Counted from the stretch's first letter, positions 1 to 9,811 are shown. The stretch: DNA of 64,000 nucleotides from Beijerinckiaceae bacterium RH AL1 (GCA_901457705.2 LR590083.2:1860597-1924596), one strand, 5' to 3'. Numbers and translations: made by a program. The notes: generated by a model not told the origin, from the sequence alone.

Positions 1-312
<312 letters not shown>

Positions 313-316
313 GGCT

Positions 317-1393
317 CTAGAGCTTCGCGCGACCGGGGATGAGCCGGTCCCGCTGCAGCTCGCCGAACAGGTCGAAGAAGGCGTCGTCCGTCGCCTGGTA
401 GGCGGTGAAGCCGAGCTTGCGGCTCTTTGACATGTCGGTGACCACCTCGATCGGCCGGCCGAGGTCGGCATCGGTGTGCCAGGCCGAGACAAGGCGGTCG
501 ATGTCGGGCTCGGCGAGGGCGTGACGCTCGGCGATCTCGCGCCAGACGGGCGCGTCGCCCGCCATCTGCGCCTCGAGCGGCTGGATGCTGCCGTCGAAGG
601 GAGCCGGCTCGAGGCCGAAGTAGGCGGCAAGCCGCGCCCACATCCATTGCCAGCGGAAGATATCGCCGTCGACGACGTTGAAGGCCTCGTTTGCCGCCGC
701 CGGCGTCGTCGAGGCCCAGTGCAGGTGGCGCGCCAGCAGCCGCGCATCGGTCATGTCGGTGAGGCTCGACCACTGCGTCGGCGAGCCGGGGAAGCGGAAG
801 GGCCGTCCGGTCGCCTTGCAGATCGTGGCGTAGACGGCGAGCGTCGTGCCCATGTTCATCGCGTTGCCGACGGCCTTGCCGATGATCGTGTGCGGCCGGT
901 GCACGCTCCACGAGAAGCCGTCGCGCGACGCGGCGGCGAACACCTCGTCCTCCTGCGCATAATAGAAGTTCTCGAGGTCGAGACGCGGCTGGTCCTCGCG
1001 GAACGGCGTCTGCGGCAGGCTGCCCTTCCCGTAGGCCTCGAACGGCCCGAGGTAGTGCTTGAGGCCGGTGACGAGCGCGACATGCCGCACCGAGCCCGCC
1101 GGGCGCACGGCCTCGAGCAGGTTGCGGACCATGGCGGCGTTGACCCTGATGTTCTCGGCTTCCGTCGCCTGGCGCAGCCACGTGGCGAGGACGACGTGGG
1201 TCGGGCGCAGGTCTTTCAGCGCCGCGGCGAGGCTCGCGGGGTCCTGGAGATCGGCCGCGATCGGCGTGATGCCGGCCTCGTGCACCGGCCGGCGAGCGAG
1301 ACCGTAGACGGCGAAGCCCTCGGCGGCGAACCGGCGCCCCGCCGCGCTCCCGACGATCCCGCTCGATCCGACGATCAGCGCCGTGTCACCCAT
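317..1393 (-). CDS. SDR-superfamily reductase of the PRISE (progesterone 5-beta-reductase / iridoid synthase-like) type
   Basis: A 358-residue NAD(P)-dependent reductase. The N-terminus has a Rossmann nucleotide-binding motif (VGSSGIVGSA, residues ~8-17) and the middle has the PRISE hallmarks TGLKHYLGPFEAYGKG and NFYYAQED. The latter replaces the usual YxxxK site of classical SDRs. Plant members reduce enones; the bacterial substrates are mostly unknown, so the substrate here is not assigned. Length and start (a Rossmann strand directly after Met) fit the family. It converges on enolase and is followed on the same strand by a CoA-binding protein gene about 80 bp upstream, so it may be transcribed with it. 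Confidence 0.8.
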   Translation of the reverse strand: MGDTALIVGSSGIVGSAAGRRFAAEGFAVYGLARRPVHEAGITPIAADLQDPASLAAALKDLRPTHVVLATWLRQATEAENIRVNAAMVRNLLEAVRPAGSVRHVALVTGLKHYLGPFEAYGKGSLPQTPFREDQPRLDLENFYYAQEDEVFAAASRDGFSWSVHRPHTIIGKAVGNAMNMGTTLAVYATICKATGRPFRFPGSPTQWSSLTDMTDARLLARHLHWASTTPAAANEAFNVVDGDIFRWQWMWARLAAYFGLEPAPFDGSIQPLEAQMAGDAPVWREIAERHALAEPDIDRLVSAWHTDADLGRPIEVVTDMSKSRKLGFTAYQATDDAFFDLFGELQRDRLIPGRAKL

Positions 1394-1474
1394 GTCTCAG
1401 CTCCTGTTGCGACGGCTCATCTGGCGACGGCGGCTGCCGCGATCCAGGGCCGGACGCGAAAAGGGCCTGTGCGA

Positions 1475-1876
1475 TCAGGAGCGGGCGAGCTCGATCTTTG
1501 GACAGCGGTCCATCACGACGGTGAGCCCGGCGGCCTCGGCGCGGGCGGCCGCAGCATGATCGACGACGCCGAGCTGCATCCAGATCACGCGCGGGCGGGG
1601 CGTCAGGCTCAGCGCCTCGTCGACGATGCCGCCGACCGCGGCCGGCTCGCGGAAGATGTCGACCATGTCGATTGGGCGATCCACCTCGCCGAGCGAGGCG
1701 AACACCGGCGCGCCATGGATGCGCCGTCCGGCGATCCCCGGATTGACGCCGACGCAGTCGAAACCGCGGGCCAGCAGGAAGGCGAAGACCTCGTTCGAAG
1801 GACGCGCCGCATTCGCCGACAGGCCGACGACGGCGATGGAGCGGACCGAGGCGAGCAGGGCGACGAGATCGACCAT
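1475..1876 (-). CDS. CoA-binding domain protein (YccU-like)
   Basis: A 133-residue single-domain protein with the CoA-binding Rossmann fold of the YccU family. Seen: RSIAVVGLSANAARPS near the N-terminus, the GxNPG-type turn in CVGVNPGIAG, and IWMQLGVVDHAAAARAEAAG followed by MDRCPKIE near the C-terminus, all conserved in the family. Such proteins bind coenzyme A, and their cellular role is not established. An upstream in-frame extension exists, but the start chosen (ATG at 1876) places the family N-terminus normally. Confidence 0.85.
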   Translation of the reverse strand: MVDLVALLASVRSIAVVGLSANAARPSNEVFAFLLARGFDCVGVNPGIAGRRIHGAPVFASLGEVDRPIDMVDIFREPAAVGGIVDEALSLTPRPRVIWMQLGVVDHAAAARAEAAGLTVVMDRCPKIELARS

Positions 1877-2030
1877 GGCCGGATCAGAGCCGGGTTCGCC
1901 GCGGCGCGCCGAGGAGACCGCATCGATTTGGTCCCGGCATACATTCGCTCCATTGTGGTGATCTGGTCGGCCGCTTGATTTCAGGTGCGGCGCGACCTGC
2001 GGCGGCACGATTTTACGGGAAGAGCCTCTC

Positions 2031-3713
2031 ATGTCGACTGCGCCCGTAGACTTTGCCGTTTCGAAGCAGGCGCCGGCCGCGGCCGACCGCTGCACCGTGC
2101 TCCTCGTCTTTCCGCGCTTCAACCCGAACTCGTTCTGGGCCTTGAAGGACACCTGCGCGATCGCCGGCGCCAAGGCGCCGTCGCCGCCGCTCGGGCTGCT
2201 CACCGTCGCGGCGATGCTGCCGCAGCACTGGACGTTCCGGCTCATCGACCTCAACGGCGAGGCGCTCGGCGACGACGACCTCCGGTCGGCCGACATGGTG
2301 ATGACCGGGGGCATGCTGCCGCAGGCCGACAGCGCTGTGGAGGTCATCGAGCGCTGCCGCGCCGCGGGCGTGCCGGTCGTCGTCGGCGGCCCGGATCCGA
2401 CCTCGCGCCCGGAGATCTACGCGGAGGCGGATTTCCGCGTTCTCGGCGAGGTCGAGCCGATCATCGGCGACTTCGTCGCGGCCTGGCGTCGCGGCGAGCG
2501 TAAGGGGCATTTCGAGGCGCCGCGGTTCAAGACCGACGTCACGACGACGCCGATCCCGCGCTGGGATCTCATCAATCTCGAGGACTACCTCTACATCGGC
2601 GTGCAGTTCTCGCGCGGCTGCCCGTTCAACTGCGAGTTCTGCGACATCATCGAGCTTTACGGCCGGGTGCCGCGTGCAAAGACTAACGCGCAGATCCTCG
2701 CCGAGCTCGATCATCTCTACGCGCTCGGCAAGCGCGGCCATGTCGACTTCGTCGACGACAACCTGATCGGCAACAAGAAGGCGCTGAAGAAATTCCTGCC
2801 CGAGCTCACGGCCTGGCAGGCGGCGCGCGGCTATCCCTTCATGTTCTCGACAGAGGCCTCGCTAAACCTCGCCGACGACGACGAGCTGCTCGCGATGCTG
2901 GCCACGGCAAACTTCTTCATCGTCTTCATCGGCATCGAGAGCGGCGACACCGACACGCTCGTCTCGATGCAGAAAAAGCAGAACACGCGGCGCTCGATCG
3001 CCCAGAGCGTCAACAAGATCTACGGCGCCGGCATCCATGCCATTGCCGGCTTCATCATCGGCTTCGACACCGAGCGGGCGAGCGTCGCGCGGGACATGAT
3101 CGAGACGATCGAGGCGACCAACATCCCGATCGGCATCGTCGGGCTCCTGACGTCGCTGCCCAACACGCAGCTGCAGCGCCGGCTCGAGCGCGAGGACCGG
3201 ATCATCGAGGGCTGGGCGCAGTCCCCCGACGGCAGCGGCGACCAGTGCACGGCCGGCCTCAACTTCAAGACGCTGCGTCCGCGCCGCGACATCCTCGTCG
3301 ACTACAAGACCGTGCTCGAAAGCGTCTACTCGCCGGAGGCCTTCTTCGGCCGGCTGGAGCGGATGACGGCGCAGCTCGTGCGGCCGCGGCTCAAGGTGAA
3401 GCTCGAGCGCCGGCACTGGGCGCGCAACTTGCGCATCTTCGGGCGCCTCTGCGCGGAGATCACGCTGCGGCGGCGCGAGATGGCGCTGCTCTTCTGGCGC
3501 TATCTCGTCCGCACGCTGTGGCGGAACCCGCGCTCGATCGAGTTCGTGGTGATGAACATCATCATGTACCTGCACGTCGGCCGCTTCACGCGGTTCGTCA
3601 TCTCCGACATGGAGCGGCGCATCGGCGAGATCGACGCCGGGCTCGATCCGACGCGTCCGCGCCTGTCGGACGCCGACCTCGCACGCACGGCGGAGAAGCA
3701 GGTCGCCGCCTGA
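2031..3713 (+). CDS. B12-binding radical SAM protein with DUF4070 (HpnP-like)
   Basis: A 560-residue cobalamin-dependent radical SAM enzyme. Residues ~20-150 form a B12-binding domain (LLVFPRFNPNSFW, then MVMTGGMLPQ and VVVGGPDPTSRPE). The radical SAM cluster motif CxxxCxxC is at Cys197, Cys201 and Cys204 (RGCPFNCEFCDIIELYG), followed by DFVDDNLIGNKK and EASLNLADD. The C-terminal ~150 residues match the DUF4070 region. From memory the sequence closely resembles HpnP, the hopanoid C-2 methylase of Rhizobiales, but paralogues with the same layout exist and no hopanoid gene is nearby, so the exact substrate is inferred only. ATG 2031 is preceded by a GGAAGAG-like ribosome site. Confidence 0.8.
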   Translation: MSTAPVDFAVSKQAPAAADRCTVLLVFPRFNPNSFWALKDTCAIAGAKAPSPPLGLLTVAAMLPQHWTFRLIDLNGEALGDDDLRSADMVMTGGMLPQADSAVEVIERCRAAGVPVVVGGPDPTSRPEIYAEADFRVLGEVEPIIGDFVAAWRRGERKGHFEAPRFKTDVTTTPIPRWDLINLEDYLYIGVQFSRGCPFNCEFCDIIELYGRVPRAKTNAQILAELDHLYALGKRGHVDFVDDNLIGNKKALKKFLPELTAWQAARGYPFMFSTEASLNLADDDELLAMLATANFFIVFIGIESGDTDTLVSMQKKQNTRRSIAQSVNKIYGAGIHAIAGFIIGFDTERASVARDMIETIEATNIPIGIVGLLTSLPNTQLQRRLEREDRIIEGWAQSPDGSGDQCTAGLNFKTLRPRRDILVDYKTVLESVYSPEAFFGRLERMTAQLVRPRLKVKLERRHWARNLRIFGRLCAEITLRRREMALLFWRYLVRTLWRNPRSIEFVVMNIIMYLHVGRFTRFVISDMERRIGEIDAGLDPTRPRLSDADLARTAEKQVAA

Positions 3714-3722
3714 CGAGAAGGC

Positions 3723-3774
3723 CTTGCGGTATCAAGATACCGCAAGCAAGAAACGCTGTTCTGGCGGCGTTTTT
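3723..3774 (+). terminator. Hairpin plus weak intrinsic terminator after the radical SAM gene
   Basis: An 11-bp perfect inverted repeat (3723-3733 with 3736-3746, loop of two bases) is followed by a second short stem AAACGC/GCGTTT (3751-3756 with 3767-3772) running into a T tract. Together they probably end transcription of the radical SAM gene just before the rplM promoter. The first stem has no T run of its own. Confidence 0.5.
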
Positions 3775-3785
3775 GCGCATTGCGC

Positions 3786-3814
3786 TTGACATCCCGCCGC
3801 TTTCGCCCTCTAAG
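3786..3814 (+). promoter_or_regulatory. Sigma-70 type promoter of rplM-rpsI
   Basis: TTGACA at 3786-3791 is separated by exactly 17 bp from TCTAAG at 3809-3814, 30 bp before the rplM start codon. This is an unusually good -35 box and 4/6 -10 box for this GC-rich genome and fits a strong ribosomal-protein promoter. Confidence 0.7.
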
Positions 3815-3843
3815 GCCGGCCAGGATTTGTCACGGATCAAGCA

Positions 3844-4314
3844 ATGTACGGCAAGACGCACTCGACCAAGACGGCCGAGATCGAGAAGAAATGGGTGGTG
3901 ATCGACGGCACCGGCCTCGTCGTCGGGCGCCTCGCCTCGATCATCGCGATGCGGCTGCGCGGCAAGCACAAGCCGACCTACACGCCCCACATGGACGACG
4001 GCGACAACGTCATCGTCGTCAACGCCGAGAAGGTCGTCTTCACCGGCAAGAAGCGCGAAGACAAGGTGTACTACCACTACACCGGCTTCCAGGGCGGCAT
4101 CAAAGAGCGCACTGCGCGCTTCATCCTTGAAGGGCGCTTCCCCGAGCGCATCGTCGAGAAGGCCGTCGAGCGCATGGTCCCGCGCGGCCCGCTCGGCCGC
4201 AAGCAGATGGGCAACCTGCGCGTCTACAAGGGGCCCGAGCATCCGCACGAGGCCCAGCAGCCCGAGGCGCTCGACATCGCCAAGCTCAACCGCAAGAACA
4301 CGAAGGCTGCCTAG
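3844..4314 (+). CDS. rplM: 50S ribosomal protein L13
   Basis: A 156-residue L13, an early assembly protein of the large ribosomal subunit. It starts [17 protein letters not shown] and contains the family blocks [35 protein letters not shown] and [20 protein letters not shown]. Length is normal. It is the first gene of the universal rplM-rpsI operon, driven by the promoter just upstream, with rpsI starting two bases after its stop. Confidence 0.98.
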   Translation: MYGKTHSTKTAEIEKKWVVIDGTGLVVGRLASIIAMRLRGKHKPTYTPHMDDGDNVIVVNAEKVVFTGKKREDKVYYHYTGFQGGIKERTARFILEGRFPERIVEKAVERMVPRGPLGRKQMGNLRVYKGPEHPHEAQQPEALDIAKLNRKNTKAA

Positions 4315-4316
4315 GA

Positions 4317-4796
4317 ATGGCCGAGACCCTCTCCTCGCTTCAAGACCTCAAGGGCGCCGGCGCCTCGCCGCAGCCCGAAGCGCCGGTCCATGTGCAGAAG
4401 CTCGACAAGCTCGGCCGCGCCTATGCCACCGGCAAGCGCAAGGACGCCGTCGCTCGCGTCTGGATCAAGCCCGGCTCCGGCAAGATCGAGGTCAACGGCA
4501 AGTCGTTCGAGGCCTATTTCGCCCGCCCCGTGCTGCGGATGATCCTGCAGCAGCCGCTCGGCATCACGAGCCGCGTCGGCCAGTACGACCTGCTGGTCAA
4601 CGTGTCGGGCGGCGGCCTCTCCGGCCAGGCCGGCGCGGTGCGCCACGGCTTGTCGAAGGCGCTCACTTACTACGAGCCGGACCTGCGGCCTATCCTTAAG
4701 AAGGAAGGCTTCCTCACCCGCGACTCGCGCGTCGTCGAGCGTAAGAAGTACGGCAAGAAGAAAGCCCGCCGCTCGTTCCAGTTCTCCAAGCGCTAA
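4317..4796 (+). CDS. rpsI: 30S ribosomal protein S9
   Basis: A 159-residue S9, a small-subunit protein whose C-terminal tail reaches the P-site tRNA. Seen: [21 protein letters not shown], the [23 protein letters not shown] core and the invariant basic tail ending SFQFSKR. The ~30-residue N-terminal extension before the core is typical of alphaproteobacteria. It is co-transcribed with rplM and is followed by a strong terminator. Confidence 0.98.
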   Translation: MAETLSSLQDLKGAGASPQPEAPVHVQKLDKLGRAYATGKRKDAVARVWIKPGSGKIEVNGKSFEAYFARPVLRMILQQPLGITSRVGQYDLLVNVSGGGLSGQAGAVRHGLSKALTYYEPDLRPILKKEGFLTRDSRVVERKKYGKKKARRSFQFSKR

Positions 4797-4822
4797 GCCT
4801 GGATCAACACGCACACAGAAAA

Positions 4823-4846
4823 GGGCGGCTTCGGCCGCCCTTTTTT
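4823..4846 (+). terminator. Strong intrinsic terminator of rplM-rpsI
   Basis: A GC stem GGGCGGC/GCCGCCC closed by a short TTCG-type loop (4823-4840) is followed by six T residues (4841-4846), 27 bp after the rpsI stop. It is a textbook rho-independent terminator. Confidence 0.92.
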
Positions 4847-4891
4847 GTTGCCCACTAATCTTCGCGTTCTCGCCGACGCCGCTCGGCGACC

Positions 4892-5332
4892 TCAGTTCGT
4901 CGCGGCGGCCTTGGCGCGGTGGATCTTCGCCTTGCCCTTGCCGCCGCCGCCGACGCGCGCCTCGTTGTGGGCGATCGCCGCTTCCATCTCCGCCTTCAGG
5001 TCGTCGATTCCGGCGGCGTCGCGCGGGGTCGGCCGCACGGGGTCGGGCCCCAGCTGGCTCTGCAGCGGCGTGTACTTGAGCGTCTTCTTGTCGGGACGCG
5101 TCTCCTTCACGAAGTCCTGCGCCTCGGGCACGTCCGCGTGCAGACGAAACTGCATGATCGTCGCGAGCGGCGACTGATAGGGGTCGAACTTGTGGCGCTT
5201 CGGCTTGTTGACCGTAGGCTCCTCGGGGGCCGCGGCGGGCGCCGGGCTCGGTGGCGCGGTCTGAGCGACCGCCGCGCCGGCGGCGCCCGAGAGGGCAAGC
5301 CCGAGAAAGATCGCACGGAAGTCCAAGCGCAA
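4892..5332 (-). CDS. Secreted hypothetical protein
   Basis: A 146-residue protein with a clear signal peptide (hydrophobic IFLGLALSGAAGAAVAQ, cleavage probably after AVAQ or VAQT), then a Pro/Ala linker (~25-40) and a globular part with FDPYQSPLATIMQFRLHADVP. The tail is Gly/Lys-rich. I do not recognise the family. It is likely periplasmic. It runs divergently from phaC, with ~110 bp between the two starts, and convergently towards the rpsI terminator. Confidence 0.65.
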   Translation of the reverse strand: MRLDFRAIFLGLALSGAAGAAVAQTAPPSPAPAAAPEEPTVNKPKRHKFDPYQSPLATIMQFRLHADVPEAQDFVKETRPDKKTLKYTPLQSQLGPDPVRPTPRDAAGIDDLKAEMEAAIAHNEARVGGGGKGKAKIHRAKAAATN

Positions 5333-5440
5333 GAGATTCCATCCTGTCGAAAGGCCCGGGCCACCGGGTCGCGCGACTGAGATAGTCTCGTTTTATGACC
5401 GAAGCGGGACCTCGAGCCCGCCACCCAGGGAGGATATGGC

Positions 5441-7435
5441 ATGACGTCGTCGGCGCATCCGGACGATGCGAAGCCTGCCGACGCGCAGGCCTTTCCGAAC
5501 GCTTTTCCGACCGCCTTCGCGCAGCAGGCCGCCGCTCAGCAGGCGGCCGCGCAGGAAGCCTTCGCGAAGGCGCTGGCGAGCAACCCGCTGGCCCAGGGCT
5601 TGGCGCAGGCCCCGATGGCGGCGCTCGGCGCGATGAGCGGCGAGCAGGCGCCGCCGCCGCCCGACATCGAGCGGCTGGCGACGAACGCCGCCCGCTTCAT
5701 CGAGCAGGGCGGCCGCGCGCTCGCCGCCTACATGCAGCCCTACCAGAAGGGCGATGCCGGCGAGATCCAGCGCAACGACTTTTCCGATCTCGTCGCGGTC
5801 GCGCTGACCTCGATCGGCCGCGTCGCCGAGCATTGGACCAGTGACCCGGCGCGCCTCGCCGAGGCGCAGGCCGCGATCGCGACGCCGTTCCTGCAGCTCT
5901 GGGCGCAGACCTACCGCCGGATGCTGGGCGAGAAGGTCGAGCCCGTCGTGCCGATCCCCAAGGGCGACAAGCGCTACACCGCGCCGGAGTGGTCGAACCT
6001 GCCGCTCTACGACTTCTTGCGCCAGGCCCACGCGATCAGCGCGGAGTGGGCCGAAAACCTCGTCGAACGGTCGACGGAACTCGATCCGCGCACCCGCGCC
6101 AAGGCCAAGTTCTACCTGCGCCAGATCGCGAGCGCGCTGGCGCCGGCGAACTTCATCGCCACCAATCCGGAGCTTTTGCGCCAGACGCTGCAGACCTCGG
6201 GCGAAAACCTGGCGCGCGGCGCGCTGCATCTGGCCGAGGACATGGAGGCGGGCGGCGGCCAGCTCCGCATCCGGCAGACCGACCCGTCGTCCTTCAAGTT
6301 CGGCGAGAATGTCGCCGCGACCCCGGGCCACGTCGTGTTCCGCAACGAGCTGATCGAGCTGATCCAGTACACGCCGACGACCGAGAGCGTGCTGCGCCGG
6401 CCGCTGCTGATCATCCCGCCGTGGATCAACAAGTTCTACATCATGGACCTGTCGGCCGAGAAAAGCCTCGTGCGCTGGGTGGTCGAGCAGGGCGTCACGG
6501 TCTTCATGGTCTCGTGGGTCAATCCCGACGAGCGCCACCGCGACAAGACGTTCGCCTCCTACATCCACGAGGGCATCTTCGCGGGGCTCGACGCGGTGAA
6601 GGCGGCCACCGGCGAGGATCGGGTCAACGCGATCGGCTACTGCGTCGGCGGCACGCTGCTCGCGACGGCGCTCGCCTACATGGCGCAGACCGGCGACGAG
6701 CGCATCCAGAGCGCCACCTTCTTCGCCGCGCAGACCGACTTCTCCGACGCCGGCGACATCCAGGTCTTCATCGACGAGGAGCAGCTGCGCGCGCTCGAGG
6801 CCAAGATGGAAGGCAAGGGCTACCTCGAAGGCGCCAAGATGGCGATGGCCTTCAACATGCTGCGCCCGAACGACCTCGTCTGGTCCTACTTCGTCGACAA
6901 CTACATGCGCGGCAAGACGCCGGCCCCGTTCGACCTGCTCTATTGGAACTCGGATTCGACGCGGCTGCCGATCCGCAACCACACCTACTACCTGCGGAAC
7001 TTCTACATCGACAACAAGCTCGCCAAGGGCGAGATGGAGATCGGCGGCATCAAGCTCGAGCTCGGCAAGGTGAAGGTCCCCGCCTATTTCGTCGCCGCCA
7101 AGGACGATCATATCGCGCCGGCCGCCTCGGTCTATCGCGGGGCGCGGCTGTTCGGCGGCGAGGTGCGCTACACGCTGGCCGGCTCCGGCCACATCGCCGG
7201 CATCATCAACCCGCCGATCAAGAACAAGTACTTCTACTCGACCGGGCCGAAGCCGCATGGCGAGCTGAAGGATTGGGTCCCGCAATCGGTGAAGCACGAC
7301 GGCAGCTGGTGGCCGGACTGGATGGCCTGGCTGATCGAGCAGGCGCCGGAGCGGGTCGAGGCCCGCGTCCCCGGTGCCGGCGGCCTGCCGGTGCTGGGCC
7401 CGGCCCCCGGCGAGTACGTGCGCGTCAAGAGCTGA
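5441..7435 (+). CDS. phaC: Class I polyhydroxyalkanoate synthase
   Basis: PhaC polymerises (R)-3-hydroxyacyl-CoA into storage polyester at granule surfaces. At 664 residues it is longer than the usual ~590 because of an N-terminal Ala/Gln-rich stretch (residues ~20-50). The lipase-like box GYCVGG puts the nucleophile at Cys401; the other triad members fit Asp555 or 556 (AAKDDHIAP) and His584 (GSGHIAG). ATG 5441 has a strong GGGAGGA ribosome site at ideal distance. No phaE or phaR partner is present, in line with class I. phaA, phaB and phasin genes are not in the window. Confidence 0.96.
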   Translation: MTSSAHPDDAKPADAQAFPNAFPTAFAQQAAAQQAAAQEAFAKALASNPLAQGLAQAPMAALGAMSGEQAPPPPDIERLATNAARFIEQGGRALAAYMQPYQKGDAGEIQRNDFSDLVAVALTSIGRVAEHWTSDPARLAEAQAAIATPFLQLWAQTYRRMLGEKVEPVVPIPKGDKRYTAPEWSNLPLYDFLRQAHAISAEWAENLVERSTELDPRTRAKAKFYLRQIASALAPANFIATNPELLRQTLQTSGENLARGALHLAEDMEAGGGQLRIRQTDPSSFKFGENVAATPGHVVFRNELIELIQYTPTTESVLRRPLLIIPPWINKFYIMDLSAEKSLVRWVVEQGVTVFMVSWVNPDERHRDKTFASYIHEGIFAGLDAVKAATGEDRVNAIGYCVGGTLLATALAYMAQTGDERIQSATFFAAQTDFSDAGDIQVFIDEEQLRALEAKMEGKGYLEGAKMAMAFNMLRPNDLVWSYFVDNYMRGKTPAPFDLLYWNSDSTRLPIRNHTYYLRNFYIDNKLAKGEMEIGGIKLELGKVKVPAYFVAAKDDHIAPAASVYRGARLFGGEVRYTLAGSGHIAGIINPPIKNKYFYSTGPKPHGELKDWVPQSVKHDGSWWPDWMAWLIEQAPERVEARVPGAGGLPVLGPAPGEYVRVKS

Positions 7436-7531
7436 CGGAACGGATGGTCTTATCCGCAACCATCCCTTGACGCGGCCGCCTTCGCTGCCTCACGTGCGTG
7501 CCGCTAAGCTCGCACGGAAAGAGTCAACGAA

Positions 7532-8380
7532 ATGAAGCTGGTACGCTACGGGGCCGAGGGCCGGGAAAAGCCGGGCCTTATCGACATGGACGGCCGCGTC
7601 CGCGACCTCTCGGCGATCGTCGACGACATCGACGGGCACGCGCTGTCGCCGAAGATGCTGGCCCACATCGCCCGCGCCCGGGTGTCGAGCCTGCCGCTGG
7701 TGCGCGGCAAGCCGCGGCTCGGCGCGTGCGTCGCGTGGCCGGTCAACTTCATCGGCATCGGCCTCAACTACACCGACCATGCGGCGGAGATCGGCATGGA
7801 CCTGCCGACCGAGCCGGTGATCTTCCAGAAGGCGTCGAACTGCGTCTGCGGCGCCAACGATCCGATCCTTATGCCGAAACAGGCCGAGCGGCTCGACTGG
7901 GAGGTCGAGGTCGGCATCGTCATCGGCACGCAGGCCCACAACGTCTCCGAGCGCGCCGCGATGGATCACGTCGCCGGCTTCTGCCTCGCCAACGATCTCT
8001 CCGAGCGCGGCTGGCAGCTCGACCGCGGCGGCGCCTGGACCAAGGGCAAGAGCGCGCCGTCCTTCGGCCCGCTCGGCCCCTGGATGGTGACGAAGGACGA
8101 GATCGCCCAGCCGCAGCGCCTCGGTCTCTGGCTCGATGTCAACGGCGAGCGCCTGCAGGACGGCACGACGAAGAACATGGTCTTCACGATGAAGACGATC
8201 GTCTCCTACGTCTCGCGCTTCTTCGTGCTGGAGCCGGGCGACGTCATCGTCACCGGGACGCCGGCCGGCGTCGGGCAGGGCATGCACCCGAAGCGCTTCC
8301 TCAAGGCCGGCGACATCGTCACGCTCGGCGCCGACGGTCTCGGCGAGCAGCATCACGAGGTGGTCGCGATCAAGCGCTGA
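7532..8380 (+). CDS. Fumarylacetoacetate hydrolase family protein
   Basis: A 282-residue FAH-fold enzyme; the family cleaves or hydrates C-C bonds in 2-oxo acid substrates using a divalent metal. Seen: NFIGIGLNYTDHAAEIG, the metal-ligand block DWEVEVGIVIG, and PGDVIVTGTPAGVGQG near the C-terminus. The sequence resembles ureidoglycolate lyase-like or 2,4-diketo-3-deoxy-fuconate hydrolase-like members, but substrate cannot be told. The next gene is a cupin protein 54 bp downstream on the same strand, which suggests a two-gene operon. Confidence 0.88.
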   Translation: MKLVRYGAEGREKPGLIDMDGRVRDLSAIVDDIDGHALSPKMLAHIARARVSSLPLVRGKPRLGACVAWPVNFIGIGLNYTDHAAEIGMDLPTEPVIFQKASNCVCGANDPILMPKQAERLDWEVEVGIVIGTQAHNVSERAAMDHVAGFCLANDLSERGWQLDRGGAWTKGKSAPSFGPLGPWMVTKDEIAQPQRLGLWLDVNGERLQDGTTKNMVFTMKTIVSYVSRFFVLEPGDVIVTGTPAGVGQGMHPKRFLKAGDIVTLGADGLGEQHHEVVAIKR

Positions 8381-8434
8381 TCACGGGCGTGACGCGCCTC
8401 GCTCACGCCTTCGCGCCTGGGAGGAACGACCAAG

Positions 8435-8887
8435 ATGCCGAAGATCGACCTCGCCGCGGTGCCCGTCGCCAAGGGCTCCGGCTACCCACCTGCCTTCGCC
8501 GCTCCCTGCGCCGAGCGCACGCGGCAGCGGCTCGGCAAGGCCGGCGGCCTCGGCGACTTCGGCGTCAATCTCATGCGCCTGCCGCCGGGCGGCTGGTCGA
8601 GCCAGCGGCACTGGCACTCGCATGAGGACGAGCTCGTCTACGTGCTGGAGGGCGAGCTCGTGCTCGTCGAGGACGACGGTGAGACCCCGTTGCGGGCAGG
8701 CGACTGCGCGGCGTTCCCGAAGAACAGCGGCAACGGCCACCACCTCATCAACCGGTCCGCGGCGACCGCGACGTATCTCGAGGTCGGCTCGCGCTCGCCC
8801 GTCGACGTGATCACCTGCTCGGACATCGACATGATGAGCCCGTCGACAGACGGCCGCTTCCTGCACAAGGACGGCACGCCGTACTGA
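8435..8887 (+). CDS. Cupin domain protein
   Basis: A 150-residue single-domain cupin. The metal-binding pattern HWHSHEDELVYVLEGELVLVEDDGE (His residues ~66-70, Glu ~74) and the second motif NGHHLINRS are intact, so it probably holds a metal. A GGGAGGA ribosome site precedes ATG 8435. It follows the FAH-family gene closely and may act on the same pathway; the substrate is unknown. Confidence 0.85.
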   Translation: MPKIDLAAVPVAKGSGYPPAFAAPCAERTRQRLGKAGGLGDFGVNLMRLPPGGWSSQRHWHSHEDELVYVLEGELVLVEDDGETPLRAGDCAAFPKNSGNGHHLINRSAATATYLEVGSRSPVDVITCSDIDMMSPSTDGRFLHKDGTPY

Positions 8888-8899
8888 CGCGCCGGCGCC

Positions 8900-9811
8900 T
8901 CAAAGCCCGAGCATCAGCTCCATGTTCTGCACGGCGGCGCCGGACGCGCCCTTGCCGAGATTATCGAGCTTGGCGACGAGCACGGCCTGGCGGGCCGCCT
9001 CGTTGCCGAAGACGTGCAGCTCGAGATCGTTGCTGTCGTTGAGCGACTCCGGCTCGAGCTTGGCGACCTCGCTCGCCTTGGCGACGCGCACGTGGCCGGT
9101 CGGGCCGTAGTGCGCGGCGAGCGCCATGCTGAGGTCGGCCACCGTCGGCTTGCCCGGCAGCTCGTCGAGGAAGAGCGGGATAGAGACCAGCATGCCCTGC
9201 GCGAACTTGCCGACCGACGGCACGAACAGCGGCCGCCGCTCGAGCCTCGAGTAGCGCTCGATCTCGGGCAGGTGCTTGTGCCCGAGGTTCAGCGCGTAGA
9301 GCTCGAAGGCCGGGGCGCGGCCCGCCTCGTAGTCGGCGATCATCGCCTTGCCGCCGCCGCTGTAGCCGGAGACCGCGTTGATCGCGATCGGCGTCGACGG
9401 CGACAGCAGCTTCGCATCGACGAGCGGGCGCAGCAGCGCGATGGCGCCCGTCGCGTAGCAGCCCGGGTTGGCGACGAGCTTTGCCGCCGCGATCTTTTCC
9501 GCCTGGCCCGGCGCCAGCTCCGGGAAGCCGTAGACCCAGCTCGGCGCGACGCGATGCGCCGTGGAGGCGTCGAGCACCTTCGGGCCCTGCGCCATCTCCT
9601 GCACGAGCGCCACCGTCTCCTTGGCCGCGGCGTCCGGCAGGCAGAGGATCACGAGATCGACCTCGCCAAGCAGGGCGCGCTTGGCCGCGACGTCCTTCCG
9701 CGAATCGCCGGTGAGGCTTTTCAGCTCGACGTCGCTGCGGCCGGCGAGACGCTCGCGGATGCCGAGCCCCGTCGTTCCCGCTTCGCCGTCGATGAAGATG
9801 CGTGCCGTCAT
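8900..9811 (-). CDS. argC: N-acetyl-gamma-glutamyl-phosphate reductase, type 2
   Basis: ArgC makes N-acetylglutamate semialdehyde in arginine synthesis, using NADPH. The 303-residue length fits the short type-2 form. The N-terminal Rossmann motif is [15 protein letters not shown], the catalytic Cys lies in [10 protein letters not shown] (~residue 115) and [13 protein letters not shown] follows. In many alphaproteobacteria argC directly follows rpsI; here it is ~4 kb away and on the other strand. It converges on the cupin gene with a 12-bp gap. Confidence 0.95.
   Translation of the reverse strand: MTARIFIDGEAGTTGLGIRERLAGRSDVELKSLTGDSRKDVAAKRALLGEVDLVILCLPDAAAKETVALVQEMAQGPKVLDASTAHRVAPSWVYGFPELAPGQAEKIAAAKLVANPGCYATGAIALLRPLVDAKLLSPSTPIAINAVSGYSGGGKAMIADYEAGRAPAFELYALNLGHKHLPEIERYSRLERRPLFVPSVGKFAQGMLVSIPLFLDELPGKPTVADLSMALAAHYGPTGHVRVAKASEVAKLEPESLNDSNDLELHVFGNEAARQAVLVAKLDNLGKGASGAAVQNMELMLGL

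Noticed and set aside
476-1978. Long open frames opposite known genes (for example 500 codons opposite the PRISE-type reductase, 688 codons opposite phaC, 759 codons opposite glgX)
   Set aside because: They are Arg/Ala/Gly-rich antisense frames produced by high GC at third codon positions and have no recognisable domains.
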